Under the pieces are notes generated by a model. It was not told the origin of the DNA, did not search any database, and saw only the letters and a program-made list of their open reading frames with translations. Shown here one piece after another: positions 18,013-26,688 of a stretch of DNA of 64,000 nt (its first letter is position 1; the number at the start of each line of letters is the position of its first letter). The stretch spans positions 4,299,152 to 4,363,151 of the forward strand of contig CAJSYZ010000008.1 of assembly GCA_910574455.1 (NCBI GenBank), in the 5' to 3' direction. The position numbers and the translations under genes are program-made. This DNA is from Trichaptum fuscoviolaceum (Eukaryota > Basidiomycota > Agaricomycetes > Hymenochaetales > Trichaptaceae).

Positions 18013-21000
18013 CTACTTCAGCTTGTGCAACTCCTTGTATGCTGATAGAAGTTCTTCTGAATGCTTTAGTGCGTCTTCTGAGGCCCATGTGTTGTTGCTA
18101 GTTGGGTATCCTAACCATTTGATAAGGTACTTCCTTCGATTCGGGGCTCCTTTGTGCTGTAGAATTGCTTCTACTTCGAATTCTTCTTCTCCATCGATAA
18201 GGTCAGGTGGAGGTTTAGAATAGGCTGGCCCATGTTCTACTGTCTCGGTGTTGGGAGTTAGAAGGGAGGCGTGGAATACAGGGTGAATCTTCCAAGTTCT
18301 AGGCAGTTCGAGTTCATAGACATTATCCCTGAGTTTTCGCTTGATAACGAAGGGTCCTTCGCGTTTTGATTGAAACTTTGAGGGTAGTCCGGTTCTTCGG
18401 AGGTTCCTTGCTTCTAACCATACAGATTGTCCAATGTATAGTGGCTTGAATTGGGTAGATTGAGCTTCGCGCTGATATTCCTGTGCGAGAGTTAGAGCTG
18501 CTTCTGCATCATTTCGGAGTTCTAGTATCTTTGATAGTCGATTCTTGAGGGTCGGAATGTTGCTATCAAGTTCCGATTTTTCCGAGGGGAATGATGTTGG
18601 ATCATATCCCATTAGTAGTCGAAAGGGGGTCTGTTCCGTGGTTGAATGTTTCCGATTGTTGTGTGTGAATTCCATGAGGGGGATGTATTTGCTCCAGAGG
18701 TGGGGGTGATTTGCTGCATAGATCCTGAAGTATGCTTCGATCTCCTGATTGCTGCGCTCTGCTTGTCCATCAGTCTGTGGGTGATATGCTGTAGACATTG
18801 CTTGCTTGATGTGAAGCAATCGGCATAGTTGTCTGAATACCATGGATGCAAACTGTGGTCCTCGATCCGAGATTATTTTCCTTGGTAATCCGAATCGTCT
18901 GTACACGTTGTCAAAGTACAGTTGTGCAGTGTCTAGTGCAGTGATCGTCTTGGTGCATGGAGTGAGTACAATCGCCTTGGTGCAGTCATGATCCACAATA
19001 ACACATATGCTGTCGAATCCATCAGATTCTGGGAGGTCTGTGATGAAATCGATGTTGACGGTTGCAAACGGGTAAGTGTCTTTATCTGCGATGATCGGGT
19101 TGAGTGGAGGTACAAGAGGATGGTGGTTGATCTTCATCTGTTGACAGATAGCACATCCTTGGATGTATTTCGTCACGAACTGTTGCATTCTTGGCCAGTA
19201 ATATGTTCGTCGAATTTGTTCCATTGTATTCGCTACTCCAGGGTGATTTCGAGTCGGTAAGTCATGATATAGTCGTAGAAGGTTGCGCATGATTTCCGTG
19301 TTCCTTGGCACATAGATCTTGTTCCTGAAGTGTACCAATTGATCCTTGATTGTGAAGTCGGTCATTTTGGGCTTGGTGAGTGGTAATTCTTTCTGTAGAA
19401 GGCTCATCGCTTCCTGAATATCTCCAGTTTCTTTGCGTATTTGGAGGTGAAGGTCATCGACATCGATGATGTTCCTGTCATCTTCTTCGGCTTCTTCAAT
19501 TCGGGTGGCTAGGAGTTCCATTTCTTTGAGAAAAACTTTCTCTGGTAGAAGTGTAACTTCGTTGCTAAGTTCTCCTTCCGTTTTAAAATGGTCCGCACGT
19601 CGGGATAGAGCATCGGATTGGATCATGTGTTTTCCTGGTATGGCTTGTATCTTGTAATTATACCTTGAGAGTTCATTCTGCCATCGAGCTTGTCGAGGGG
19701 TCAAGCGTTGGGGTTGTCTCCAATAGGTCAGATTCTTGTGGTCGCAATGAATCGTAACTGTATGCGGGCTTCCAAGTAGATAGTGTCTCCACATTTGGAG
19801 TGCTCGAATAATAGCAAATAATTCTCTGTCATATATTTGCCAGTTGCGTTGCGTTGGGTTGAGAGCTTGAGAAATATAACCTATGGGTTTGAGTTGACCG
19901 TTTTCGTCATGTTGGTGTAGTGCTGCGCCGGTAGCTACAGCTGAGGCGTCCGTTTCAAGATAAAATGGCTTGTGTGGGTCGGGTTGCATGAGGAGGGGTT
20001 CCTTCGAAAAGAGTTCCTTGAGCGTCTGAAAAGCCTTTTCACATTTGTCTGTCCAGACAAAAGGTGTGTCCTTCCGTTTAAGTTGATCAAGTGGTCGGCA
20101 TATAGTTGCATAGTTTGGAATGAATCTGTGATAGAAGTTGGTAAAACCTGTAAATGATCTGACGTCCTTGAGACATTTCGGAGTGGTCCAGTCAAGTATC
20201 CCTTGTATCTTGGAGGGGTCTGTCTTGATCTTTGATTCCGAAATAATGTAACCAAGAAATGGTACTTCGAGTTGGTGAAATTGGCATTTCGCTGGTTTGA
20301 CGTAGAGTTGATTGTCCTTTAGGATTTGAAAAACTTCTTTGGTGTTTTCAATGAGCTGCTTGAGAGTCGGGGCATGAATGAGTAGGTCGTCCATGTAAAC
20401 AATGACCTTGTTCTGGCGTATTTGCTCCGCTAGAATGTCATTCATGAAGCGTTGAAAAACTGCAGGTGAGTTGCATAGACCGAAAAACATAACGGTTGGC
20501 TGGTAGAGTTTCCTGTTGCATACAAAGGCTGCTTTCCATTGATCGGATTCCTTGATGCGAATGTTGTGATAACCTTGTCGGATATCGAGGGTAGTGAAGT
20601 ATTTGGATCCTCGGAGTTGATCGAGTAGTTGCTGCGAGTTTGGCATAGGATATGCATCTTTGACTGTATGCGAGTTAAGGTATCTGTAGTCCTGTACTGG
20701 TCGAAGTGTTCCATCTTTCTTATCAATAAAGAAGAAAGGTGATGCCATTGGGGAGTTTGATTCCTTGATAAATCCTTTGTTGAGCAAGTCGTCAATTAAC
20801 GTAGTGAGAATCGGTTGTTGATGGTATGGGACCGGGTAAGGTTTGTGAATTTTCGGCACAAAACTTGGTAATGTTTTGATCTCCATATCATAGGGTCGGG
20901 CAGGGGGGTAGGTTTGGATTTCATTTTCTGAGAAGATGTCCGCATATTCCAAATATTCATCTGGAATATTAAGTTTCTCCTTCGGCTTTTGGTTTTGCTG

Positions 21001-21441
21001 TTCGAGTCGAGTAGAGACCGTGATCTTGTTGATAGTGATTGTATCATCATTCCAGTTGATCTGGGGCTTTGCCTGTTTGAACCAAGGTAGTCCTAGAATA
21101 ACATCGTCGCTTGGAATGTGTGTCCGATAAAAGATTGTCGATGTTGAATGAGGGTGGGTGAGATTCAATCGAATCCGTTCTGAAACTGTTCCGTTCTTGT
21201 TCAGAGTTCCATCGGCATTGCTAACTTGTAAAGCTTTATCAAGTTTATGCATTTTGATGTTGAGCTTATCAACTAAGTCCGAGTTGATAAAGTTCAGTTG
21301 TGCTCCAGTGTCAAGAAGGGCATTGATAGTGATGAGGCGTCCGTTAACGAGTAATTTGACCGGGATTCGAAATGATGAGATGTTGCCATTTAGAACAACA
21401 GTGTTGAGTTGAACCGGGTTAACCAACTCTGAGCTGTTCAA
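18013..21441 (-). CDS. Element C Pol: protease, RT, RNase H, integrase, chromodomain
   Basis: 1142-residue uninterrupted frame. Protease ALLDTGAQ is near residues 41-48 (D44-T45-G46). Reverse transcriptase has the catalytic YMDDLL near residues 349-354. RNase H has ETDASAVATGAALHQ, YDRELFAI and DHKNLTYW. Integrase has the H2C2 finger ending with cysteines near residues 763 and 766, the DDE core (NIDFITDLP, DRGPQFAS, HPQTDGQAERSNQEIEAY) and HPVFHASLL. A C-terminal chromodomain (FEVEAILQHK...KYLIKWLGYP...NTWASEDAL, about residues 1080-1130) would direct integration to modified chromatin. Pol looks intact and is entered by -1 frameshift from gag. Confidence 0.95.
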   Translation of the reverse strand: MNSSELVNPVQLNTVVLNGNISSFRIPVKLLVNGRLITINALLDTGAQLNFINSDLVDKLNIKMHKLDKALQVSNADGTLNKNGTVSERIRLNLTHPHSTSTIFYRTHIPSDDVILGLPWFKQAKPQINWNDDTITINKITVSTRLEQQNQKPKEKLNIPDEYLEYADIFSENEIQTYPPARPYDMEIKTLPSFVPKIHKPYPVPYHQQPILTTLIDDLLNKGFIKESNSPMASPFFFIDKKDGTLRPVQDYRYLNSHTVKDAYPMPNSQQLLDQLRGSKYFTTLDIRQGYHNIRIKESDQWKAAFVCNRKLYQPTVMFFGLCNSPAVFQRFMNDILAEQIRQNKVIVYMDDLLIHAPTLKQLIENTKEVFQILKDNQLYVKPAKCQFHQLEVPFLGYIISESKIKTDPSKIQGILDWTTPKCLKDVRSFTGFTNFYHRFIPNYATICRPLDQLKRKDTPFVWTDKCEKAFQTLKELFSKEPLLMQPDPHKPFYLETDASAVATGAALHQHDENGQLKPIGYISQALNPTQRNWQIYDRELFAIIRALQMWRHYLLGSPHTVTIHCDHKNLTYWRQPQRLTPRQARWQNELSRYNYKIQAIPGKHMIQSDALSRRADHFKTEGELSNEVTLLPEKVFLKEMELLATRIEEAEEDDRNIIDVDDLHLQIRKETGDIQEAMSLLQKELPLTKPKMTDFTIKDQLVHFRNKIYVPRNTEIMRNLLRLYHDLPTRNHPGVANTMEQIRRTYYWPRMQQFVTKYIQGCAICQQMKINHHPLVPPLNPIIADKDTYPFATVNIDFITDLPESDGFDSICVIVDHDCTKAIVLTPCTKTITALDTAQLYFDNVYRRFGLPRKIISDRGPQFASMVFRQLCRLLHIKQAMSTAYHPQTDGQAERSNQEIEAYFRIYAANHPHLWSKYIPLMEFTHNNRKHSTTEQTPFRLLMGYDPTSFPSEKSELDSNIPTLKNRLSKILELRNDAEAALTLAQEYQREAQSTQFKPLYIGQSVWLEARNLRRTGLPSKFQSKREGPFVIKRKLRDNVYELELPRTWKIHPVFHASLLTPNTETVEHGPAYSKPPPDLIDGEEEFEVEAILQHKGAPNRRKYLIKWLGYPTSNNTWASEDALKHSEELLSAYKELHKLK

Positions 21442-22390
21442 AAATTTGCAGCATCATAGTTGCCATATTCATCGAAATCTTCATTGTCAAGTTCGTCCAA
21501 AGTGTTGAATAGTTCCTCTCGAGACTGATCATCGAGACTGGTAATAATCTCGTTGATCTGATATGCCTTGTCTTCCAGGGTGTTCGTTTCATCATAGTCA
21601 TCGTCATCCACTTCCATTGCATTGATTCGGGGCTTGAATCTGTGTTTAGCACCTGGGAAGCGTCCTTGGGGTTTTCCTCTAGGTTTGAAAGAGTTCCTAG
21701 GACGGGATGGGCGTTTGGGACATTTGTTCGCAATATGACCGGGTTTTTCGCAATAGAAACATAGACCTTTGTCTCTAGCTTCCTTCTGCTTCTCTGGGGT
21801 AAGCTTGTTGAAATACATAGCATTGATATTGAATTCTTCCATCTTGTCTTCGAGTGAAGGTTCCGATTCCGGTTCCGGGTCAGAGTCAACTTCCATTTCA
21901 TGAATTCGATATCTGCGATTGAATCGGCGTTTCGGATAGCTGTACTTTCTCCTAAAGAATTGTGAAGGTTTCTGTTGATGAGGGGGATTCATCCTTTCGT
22001 ATTGTAGACCAAACTTGAGGGCATTCTCGTAGTACGGGTCCATGAGGGGTTTTCCTGCTGTGTCCTTTGTCATATTGTCTTCAATTCGGATTAGTTCCCT
22101 TTGGATCGAAATTGGAAGGCCTTTCTTGAACAGATTGGTGAGAACTGTGGTGTCTTCGATTCCTGCATCGTAAGCTAGTCGTTGGAATTCATAGACATAT
22201 TGATCTGTGCGCATGCCGGGGGTTTGCTTGAGTTTCATGAGTTCCTCATATGCGTCTGCAATGTAGTCTGCAGATATGAAGTGTTCACGAAAATCTTTCT
22301 TGAATTTTGCCCAAGTATAATCCCATGGTTTTCCGTCGGCTAGTTTCTTGTTTCCTTTGGTAATGATGCTGTTTATGAAGGTACCAGCTG
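21438..22390 (-). CDS. Element C Gag, C-terminal part (capsid and zinc knuckle)
   Basis: Continuation of the gag frame. The capsid-like retrotransposon-gag domain runs through WAKFKKDFREHFIS and DQYVYEFQRLAYDAG. A basic linker and the zinc knuckle CFYCEKPGHIANKC (about 21770-21730) follow, then an arginine-rich stretch and an acidic tail. The gag stop TGA lies at 21440-21438, directly after a slippery heptamer, with pol in the -1 frame. The nominal start at 22418 is inside the LTR of D. Confidence 0.88.
21441..21447 (-). promoter_or_regulatory. Candidate -1 frameshift heptamer at element C gag end
   Basis: On the - strand the gag codons GCA AAT TTT TGA contain A AAT TTT, an X XXY YYZ heptamer abutting the stop. 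A -1 slip yields AAA TTT TTG AAC and enters pol, which has no ATG near its start (its first listed codon is TTG). Two independent gypsy elements here show this arrangement. Confidence 0.7.
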
Positions 22391-22561
22391 TGTAGAATTG
22401 CGCAGGTCGAGACGACAAACGGAGCAGAACGCGACAAAGTTTTCATTGCAGCAACGACAACAAAAAATGTGCCGCAGTAGGTACAAATATATGTAAATAA
22501 GCTATTACTTAATATATACCATGCATGCCACATTACAATGCGAGATCGCAAACCTTCAACA
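22391..22561 (-). repeat. Element D 3' LTR (left copy)
   Basis: 171 bp. It differs from the right copy at three positions, all C/T or G/A changes at CpG (TTG(C/T)GC, GC(A/G)ACGAC(A/G)AC). In element sense it starts TGTTGAAGG and ends TTCTACA. Confidence 0.93.
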
Positions 22562-22620
22562 CTTTCCCTCGATCGAAGCATTGTAAAACAAACATAAAAA
22601 TAGAGATAAATGACTTTCCC

Positions 22621-23442
22621 TTAAATAGCAAGAGGCCCTATGCCATCCATTGCCAGTCCAGCCACTTCATCTTCAAGATCAACGTCTTCTGCTAAAGCAG
22701 TGTCCTTCTCCTCCCCGCCTCTCGTGTCCTTGCTGACCCTGCTGCTTGAGGCCTTCCTAGTAGGGCAGTCCGATGCATAGTGACCCTTCTTGTTGCATGC
22801 ATAGCAAACAACATTCCTGGTGGCACGCGCACTGTAAGCCACTGTACTTGGCCGTTCAATAGCTATGGCCTGCTGGCGAGCATCTTCATTGAGGAGTCGT
22901 GTGGTGACAAGGTCAAGAGTGAGTTCATCTGGCGGAATACTGTCAAGGGATGCATTGAAGTGTTTGAACTCCTCATGAGGAAGGCCAGCTGTCAAGACGT
23001 AAATGACAATCTCCTTGGGTATTGAAAAGTCGTCGGTCTCCAAACGGTAAGCAAGGTCCTTAACATGGGCAATCCAATCTGAGACTGTCTGTTCTGCGTC
23101 CATCACCGAGGAGAAAAACAGTCGTAGGAGCGCCATCCTTGAGCTCAAGCCACGAGCATGGTGATGGTCCTGAAGCGCCTTCCAGATAACAGCAGGATCT
23201 TTGTCACGAGTGTGAGCTTTCTCCGACGTCTCAACGTGGAGAGTGATCTCCGCGCATGCAAGTCGCTGCTTTTTGCGAAAAGCCCTGACTGCCTTCGACC
23301 CCTCACTACCCATCGGACACTTCTCCGAACCATCAACCACATCCCACAAGTCCTTCGACACCAAATATGCCTCCATCTGCCATGCCCAATCCACATAGTT
23401 CTTGCCATTCAGCTTCTCGAAGTCATTCTTTCCCATGATCAT
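22621..23442 (-). CDS. Element D Gag (copia-type UBN2 domain and zinc knuckle)
   Basis: About 273 residues from the ATG at 23442 (MIMGKNDFEKLNGKNYVDW). The frame is open up to 23553, but that part is a short repeat. The N-terminal N-Y-x-W motif, ALLRLFFSSVMDAEQTVSDW and the middle helices are typical of Ty1/copia Gag (UBN2). A CCHC knuckle CYACNKKGHYASDC lies near 22810-22770, and an acidic tail ends at the stop at 22621. It has no protease. The product would form particles that package D RNA. Confidence 0.88.
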   Translation of the reverse strand: MIMGKNDFEKLNGKNYVDWAWQMEAYLVSKDLWDVVDGSEKCPMGSEGSKAVRAFRKKQRLACAEITLHVETSEKAHTRDKDPAVIWKALQDHHHARGLSSRMALLRLFFSSVMDAEQTVSDWIAHVKDLAYRLETDDFSIPKEIVIYVLTAGLPHEEFKHFNASLDSIPPDELTLDLVTTRLLNEDARQQAIAIERPSTVAYSARATRNVVCYACNKKGHYASDCPTRKASSSRVSKDTRGGEEKDTALAEDVDLEDEVAGLAMDGIGPLAI

Positions 23443-23449
23443 AATGTGC

Positions 23450-23612
23450 AGTCCTTCGCACGGAAACGGGTGCCACGGTCCTTCGGGCAAGTGCAGTCCT
23501 TCGCACGGATAGGGTTGCCACAGTCCTTCGCAGCAACAAGAATAGAAACCCAAACTGCCACAGTCCTTCGCGGCAAGAATAGGTGCCCAATCACTACGGC
23601 CCTTCGAGTGAT
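23450..23612. repeat. CCTTCG minisatellite in element D leader
   Basis: Six degenerate copies of (CAG/CGG)(T/C)CCTTCG with irregular spacing upstream of the gag ATG of D. Read on the - strand they encode repeated CEGL-like residues in an N-terminal extension. Confidence 0.6.
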
Positions 23613-23710
23613 GGGATCAAAAAAGAAGACCTGCGATCCGACGCAGGGGAAGCGGGAGTCCAGAAGTCGAGAATCGATGACAAAGCTGATAGATTAGAGC
23701 AAGAGCGCAA

Positions 23711-23721
23711 GGCTCATAACC
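23711..23721 (-). other. Element D primer-binding site
   Basis: GGTTATGAGCC on the - strand abuts the 5' LTR. It is complementary to the anticodon stem-loop of eukaryotic initiator tRNA-Met (GGCTCATAACC), the half-tRNA primer used by Drosophila copia. It is identical over 15 nt (GGTTATGAGCCTTGC) to the site in element E. Confidence 0.75.
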
Positions 23722-23892
23722 TGTAGAATTGTGCAGGTCGAGACGACAAACGGAGCAGAACGCGACAAAGTTTTCATTGCAGCGACGACGACAAAAAATG
23801 TGCCGCAGTAGGTACAAATATATGTAAATAAGCTATTACTTAATATATACCATGCATGCCACATTACAATGCGAGATCGCAAACCTTCAACA
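23722..23892 (-). repeat. Element D 5' LTR (right copy)
   Basis: 171 bp partner of 22391-22561, flanked on the right by AGCTG, where the gag frame of element C resumes. Confidence 0.93.
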
Positions 23893-24983
23893 AGCTGATC
23901 CTAGATTGCAGAATGTGGCTGCAAGTCGAACCTTGTCTTCATCTGTAGTGTAACCGGGTGTGAGAATGATATAATTCTCCATGAGATCGAGCCATCGTCT
24001 AGCATCCTTGCGACTGCCATTGAAGTTGAATGGTTTATTTGCTCCATTCCTGCGTTCTTCGATTTTGTCCGGGGGTCCGGATGTGTTGGTTGCTCCTCCA
24101 GAAGTTCCCATTGGTGGCGATGGAGGTGGAGGTGGCGGTGGTGGTGGCGGTTCAGGGGTCGGAGAATTAGACTTTTTGGGTTTGTGGTCAGGGTCGAAGG
24201 GATCGACGTAGTCTAATTTGTCTTCTTCCTTCTTTGGAGGTTCTTCTTCCTGCTTCGGAGGTCTTTCTGGTGCTTTTCCTTTGTCTACAGATGGGGGTGT
24301 ATCTGTTACTCCTCTAAGTTTGAGGGCTTCGAGTCGATCTGTTAGAGACTTGACTGATCGCTTGGATTGCTCAATTTCAACGTCAACTTTAGGTTTGTCC
24401 GTGCCTAAGATAGAGGGTCCTGCAAGCGATTGGCTGTGTCTATGCCGGGTGGGGCTTGCGAGTAAAGGATGAGCAACTGGGGAAGTTTCTTCCTTGGGTT
24501 GATGAGTAGAAGGTCGGGGAGTATTGGGGTCGGGTTGGGTGGTAGGAGGTGGGGTACTTGGGGGTGCAACTGGGGATGTGGCTGCAGTTAATGCGGTGGA
24601 TTGTGAAGTGTTTGTATCAAGCGGTGAAGGGGGGAGTAAGTGGGTAAGAGTAAGAGGGGATGGTCTGGACTGGGGTTGATTTAGTCCGTGTAACTCTTGG
24701 TAACGTTCCTCAGCGTCTTCCGGGTCGACTGCTTGATAATTTGTGTTGTATCTGCGGTAAAATTCTCCGGGGTGATGTCGATATCTTTTTGGAATAGCTT
24801 TCCACTCTCTTCCTTGCTTGCTGAAGTAGATGTATTCGGAATGAAATCCTCGGGCTCTATACCAACAGCGTTCCGAGTAGTCGAAGTATGAATTTTCCGG
24901 GGGGTAGGGAGGTAGTGATTCAAACGAGGTGTCAAGGTGAGGGGTGTCCGGTAGTTGTGATCGAGGTGCCAGAGTGTCTAATC
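23893..24983 (-). CDS. Element C Gag, N-terminal part
   Basis: One open frame from a TGA near 24983 to the insertion point of D. It starts with an aromatic, charged segment (SYFDYSERCWYRARGF...HHPGEFYRRY, about 24900-24760). A long P/S/T-rich region follows, then an acidic-basic coiled stretch (VDVEIEQSKRSVKSLTDRLE), a run of ten prolines near 24130, and the start of the capsid-like domain (RKDARRWLDLMENYI...LAATF). It contains no ATG before 24111 (MGTSGG), so translation either begins at 24111 or reaches this frame from the ORF upstream. It is cut at 23893 by element D and continues at 22390 in frame after removal of D plus one AGCTG. Confidence 0.75.
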
Positions 24984-25364
24984 AGTAGTTTGGATTCCGT
25001 TTGTCTGATACTGTGCCGGAATCGGAGGTACTGGGGGAATAGGAGTGGCTTGTCGAATGGGACGGTTCGGAGGTGAAATGAGTGGAATGTCACTTGGGGA
25101 TAGGCTAGGTTGACAACCGCAGCGATTGATGTAGGTTTGAACGTCTTCTTCAACGTCAGGCCAATAGCAAACGTAATCTAGATGTTCCCTAGTGGTTTGG
25201 ACTGTGTAATGATAGTTGGTTTCCGGATGGATGTGGGCTGCGTATATGAGATCGTTCCGAAGGGCTTGGTTGCTTCCAACGTAGGCTCGTCCTTCTGTCC
25301 AAATTAAGTCTACCCTTAGTTTCCAATTGGTGGGGAATCGACGGTTTCGGATAAGAAATGCCAA
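24978..25364 (-). CDS. Element C upstream ORF b with integrase-like H2C2 zinc motif
   Basis: The frame is open from about 25630 down to the TAG at 24978-24980; 25364 is only a nominal start (TTG). Around 25230-25090 it reads IYAAHIHPETNYHYT, then about 25 residues, then CYWPDVEEDVQTYINRCGCQ. That spacing and the YWP...V..YI..C..C ending match the H2C2 zinc-binding domain that begins gypsy integrases, for example YYWPRMQQFVTKYIQGCAIC in C's own pol. An integrase-type finger placed upstream of gag is unexpected. It could be a captured second finger used as a nucleic-acid or Gag-binding module. The reading is by eye and needs a profile search. Confidence 0.6.
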   Translation of the reverse strand: MAFLIRNRRFPTNWKLRVDLIWTEGRAYVGSNQALRNDLIYAAHIHPETNYHYTVQTTREHLDYVCYWPDVEEDVQTYINRCGCQPSLSPSDIPLISPPNRPIRQATPIPPVPPIPAQYQTNGIQTTD

Positions 25365-25494
25365 TGATGTGATTACTGAATCTCCGTCGTAGCTTTTCTT
25401 GATTCGTTGATCTAGTCCGTTGAGTTTCAGAAGTCTAAAGTTCTCTGCAATTTCTGTCTCGTCTGATATACCGGGTTGGATAGGGTGAAGTCGA

Positions 25495-26088
25495 CTAGTT
25501 CTGGGGATGATTAGATTTGCCAGGTTGCCTATTTGATTTATGAATAGAGCTGCTAAGTCTTCTTCTGATCCTTCTGAGGTGGGATTGGAATGGTCCAGGG
25601 GTAGGTGTGTCGAGCTGGATGGGTGAACCTAGAAGGGGGATGGGAGTTCCTTCGCGTTTGATCTCTTGTTTGATCGGAGGGGGAGGGGGTGTATGCTGTT
25701 CCTGGATCCTTTGAGTAACAGGTGTTACAGGTGGTAATTGCCTGTTATATGTTCCTATTTCGCTTGTCCAATAGTGTTGAGGATCTTCGAAGTTAGATGA
25801 TGCTGAGCTAAGATAGGTTTCCCTTGTGAATTCTTGTCCGAGTCGAGGGGCTGGGTACGAAGTAACAAATGGATTGGTTACTATGCTTTCTCGAGCTTCG
25901 GATGGGGGTTCTGCTCTTGTTGTCTGCTCTGTATCAGAGTATTCGAGTTCGGATGGGGTGTGGGGTGGGGTAGAGTTGGTGGGGATGTCTGTGATGCGGA
26001 TGGGGTCGAAGATAAAAATCTCCTGCACGTCTTCCAACAATCTTTCCGTATGATTGGCGACTCGTATTAAGACCTTCAGGTTGGGCAC
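25495..26088 (-). CDS. Element C upstream ORF a (unknown, proline/serine-rich)
   Basis: 197-codon frame in the leader-proximal part of C, rich in P, S, T and E, ending in a basic tail. The first codon used here is not necessarily the true start. It lies in the same frame as the later gag segment but is separated from it by a stretch readable only in another frame (24978-25630). That pattern fits either a spliced or frameshifted long Gag precursor, or decay. No domain recognised. Composition alone suggests a structural or disordered Gag extension. Confidence 0.45.
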   Translation of the reverse strand: MPNLKVLIRVANHTERLLEDVQEIFIFDPIRITDIPTNSTPPHTPSELEYSDTEQTTRAEPPSEARESIVTNPFVTSYPAPRLGQEFTRETYLSSASSNFEDPQHYWTSEIGTYNRQLPPVTPVTQRIQEQHTPPPPPIKQEIKREGTPIPLLGSPIQLDTPTPGPFQSHLRRIRRRLSSSIHKSNRQPGKSNHPQN

Positions 26089-26688
26089 TTCCTTGGGTGA
26101 TCTCTTCCCTTGAGCTACTTGTTGTTACAACACGAGTGGGTTCTCCTAACTCTCTTCTCGAGTGCTCGTCCGGTATGTTACTTCGGTTCGCTGGATAACA
26201 ACTTCCTGTTGTGTTCACCGGTATTTCTGTCGTCAACGAGTGAAGCTATGTCTCTCTGGATCTTCGCTATATGCGTCTAGCAGTTTCACTAGGTGGATCG
26301 GACCGTTCCTCTGCTTGCTTTCTTCTCTTCAAGTTACCTGGGCTGGCTCTGCTTTCTGATCGGGTCGCGAACCTCAAATCCCGCTTACACCAACCTTAAT
26401 GTAACAAGGACCGTTAATTCTGGGTGTGAACCTGCTTAATGCTTCGGGTCTGTTTCGAGCGTCTGTGTAGTTGAATACACAACACAGTTATGTGTCAATC
26501 GTATGTCGTTCAAGTTCTTTCTTTCCTACTTTGAAAGATTAGCAATCAATGGCCAGTTGTTCACTTACTTTGAAAGTATTCCGGATTAGTTCTTGTAGGG
26601 TGGATTGTTTAATTCCGATGGTGGAAAGTGGAGTCAAGTGCAATAGTCTTGGCTGCTTTCCAGGTTATGGAAAGAAGTCAATCCTAAT
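26086..26688 (-). other. Element C leader between PBS and first ORF
   Basis: About 600 bp between the 5' LTR and the first long - strand ORF. I see no coding frame longer than about 65 codons and no recognisable domain. It probably serves as 5' untranslated and packaging region. Confidence 0.5.
26675..26685 (-). other. Element C primer-binding site (self-priming type)
   Basis: AGGATTGACTT on the - strand starts 3 nt inside the 5' LTR boundary. It is the exact complement of AAGTCAATCCT at 26869-26859 in the LTR. The match is 11 bp and ends at both sides, the same length as in element B and as described for Tf1. Confidence 0.75.

Larger units (their letters stand above)
22391..23892 (-). mobile_element. 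Element D: gag-only LTR element (TR-GAG-like), copia lineage
   Basis: 1502 bp element in the gag of element C. The 171 bp LTRs are 22391-22561 and 23722-23892, and the target duplication AGCTG lies at 22386-22390 and 23893-23897. It encodes one Gag protein and nothing else: no protease, RT or integrase. On the - strand the 5' LTR is followed directly by the PBS GGTTATGAGCC, and the 3' LTR is preceded by the purine tract GAGGGAAAG. This is the architecture called TR-GAG: non-autonomous, needing pol in trans, plausibly from a copia element such as E. Confidence 0.92.

Noticed and set aside
23450..23612. CCTTCG repeats as a hairpin terminator or CRISPR-like array
   Set aside because: Units are irregular and degenerate and sit in the leader of element D; best seen as a leader minisatellite.
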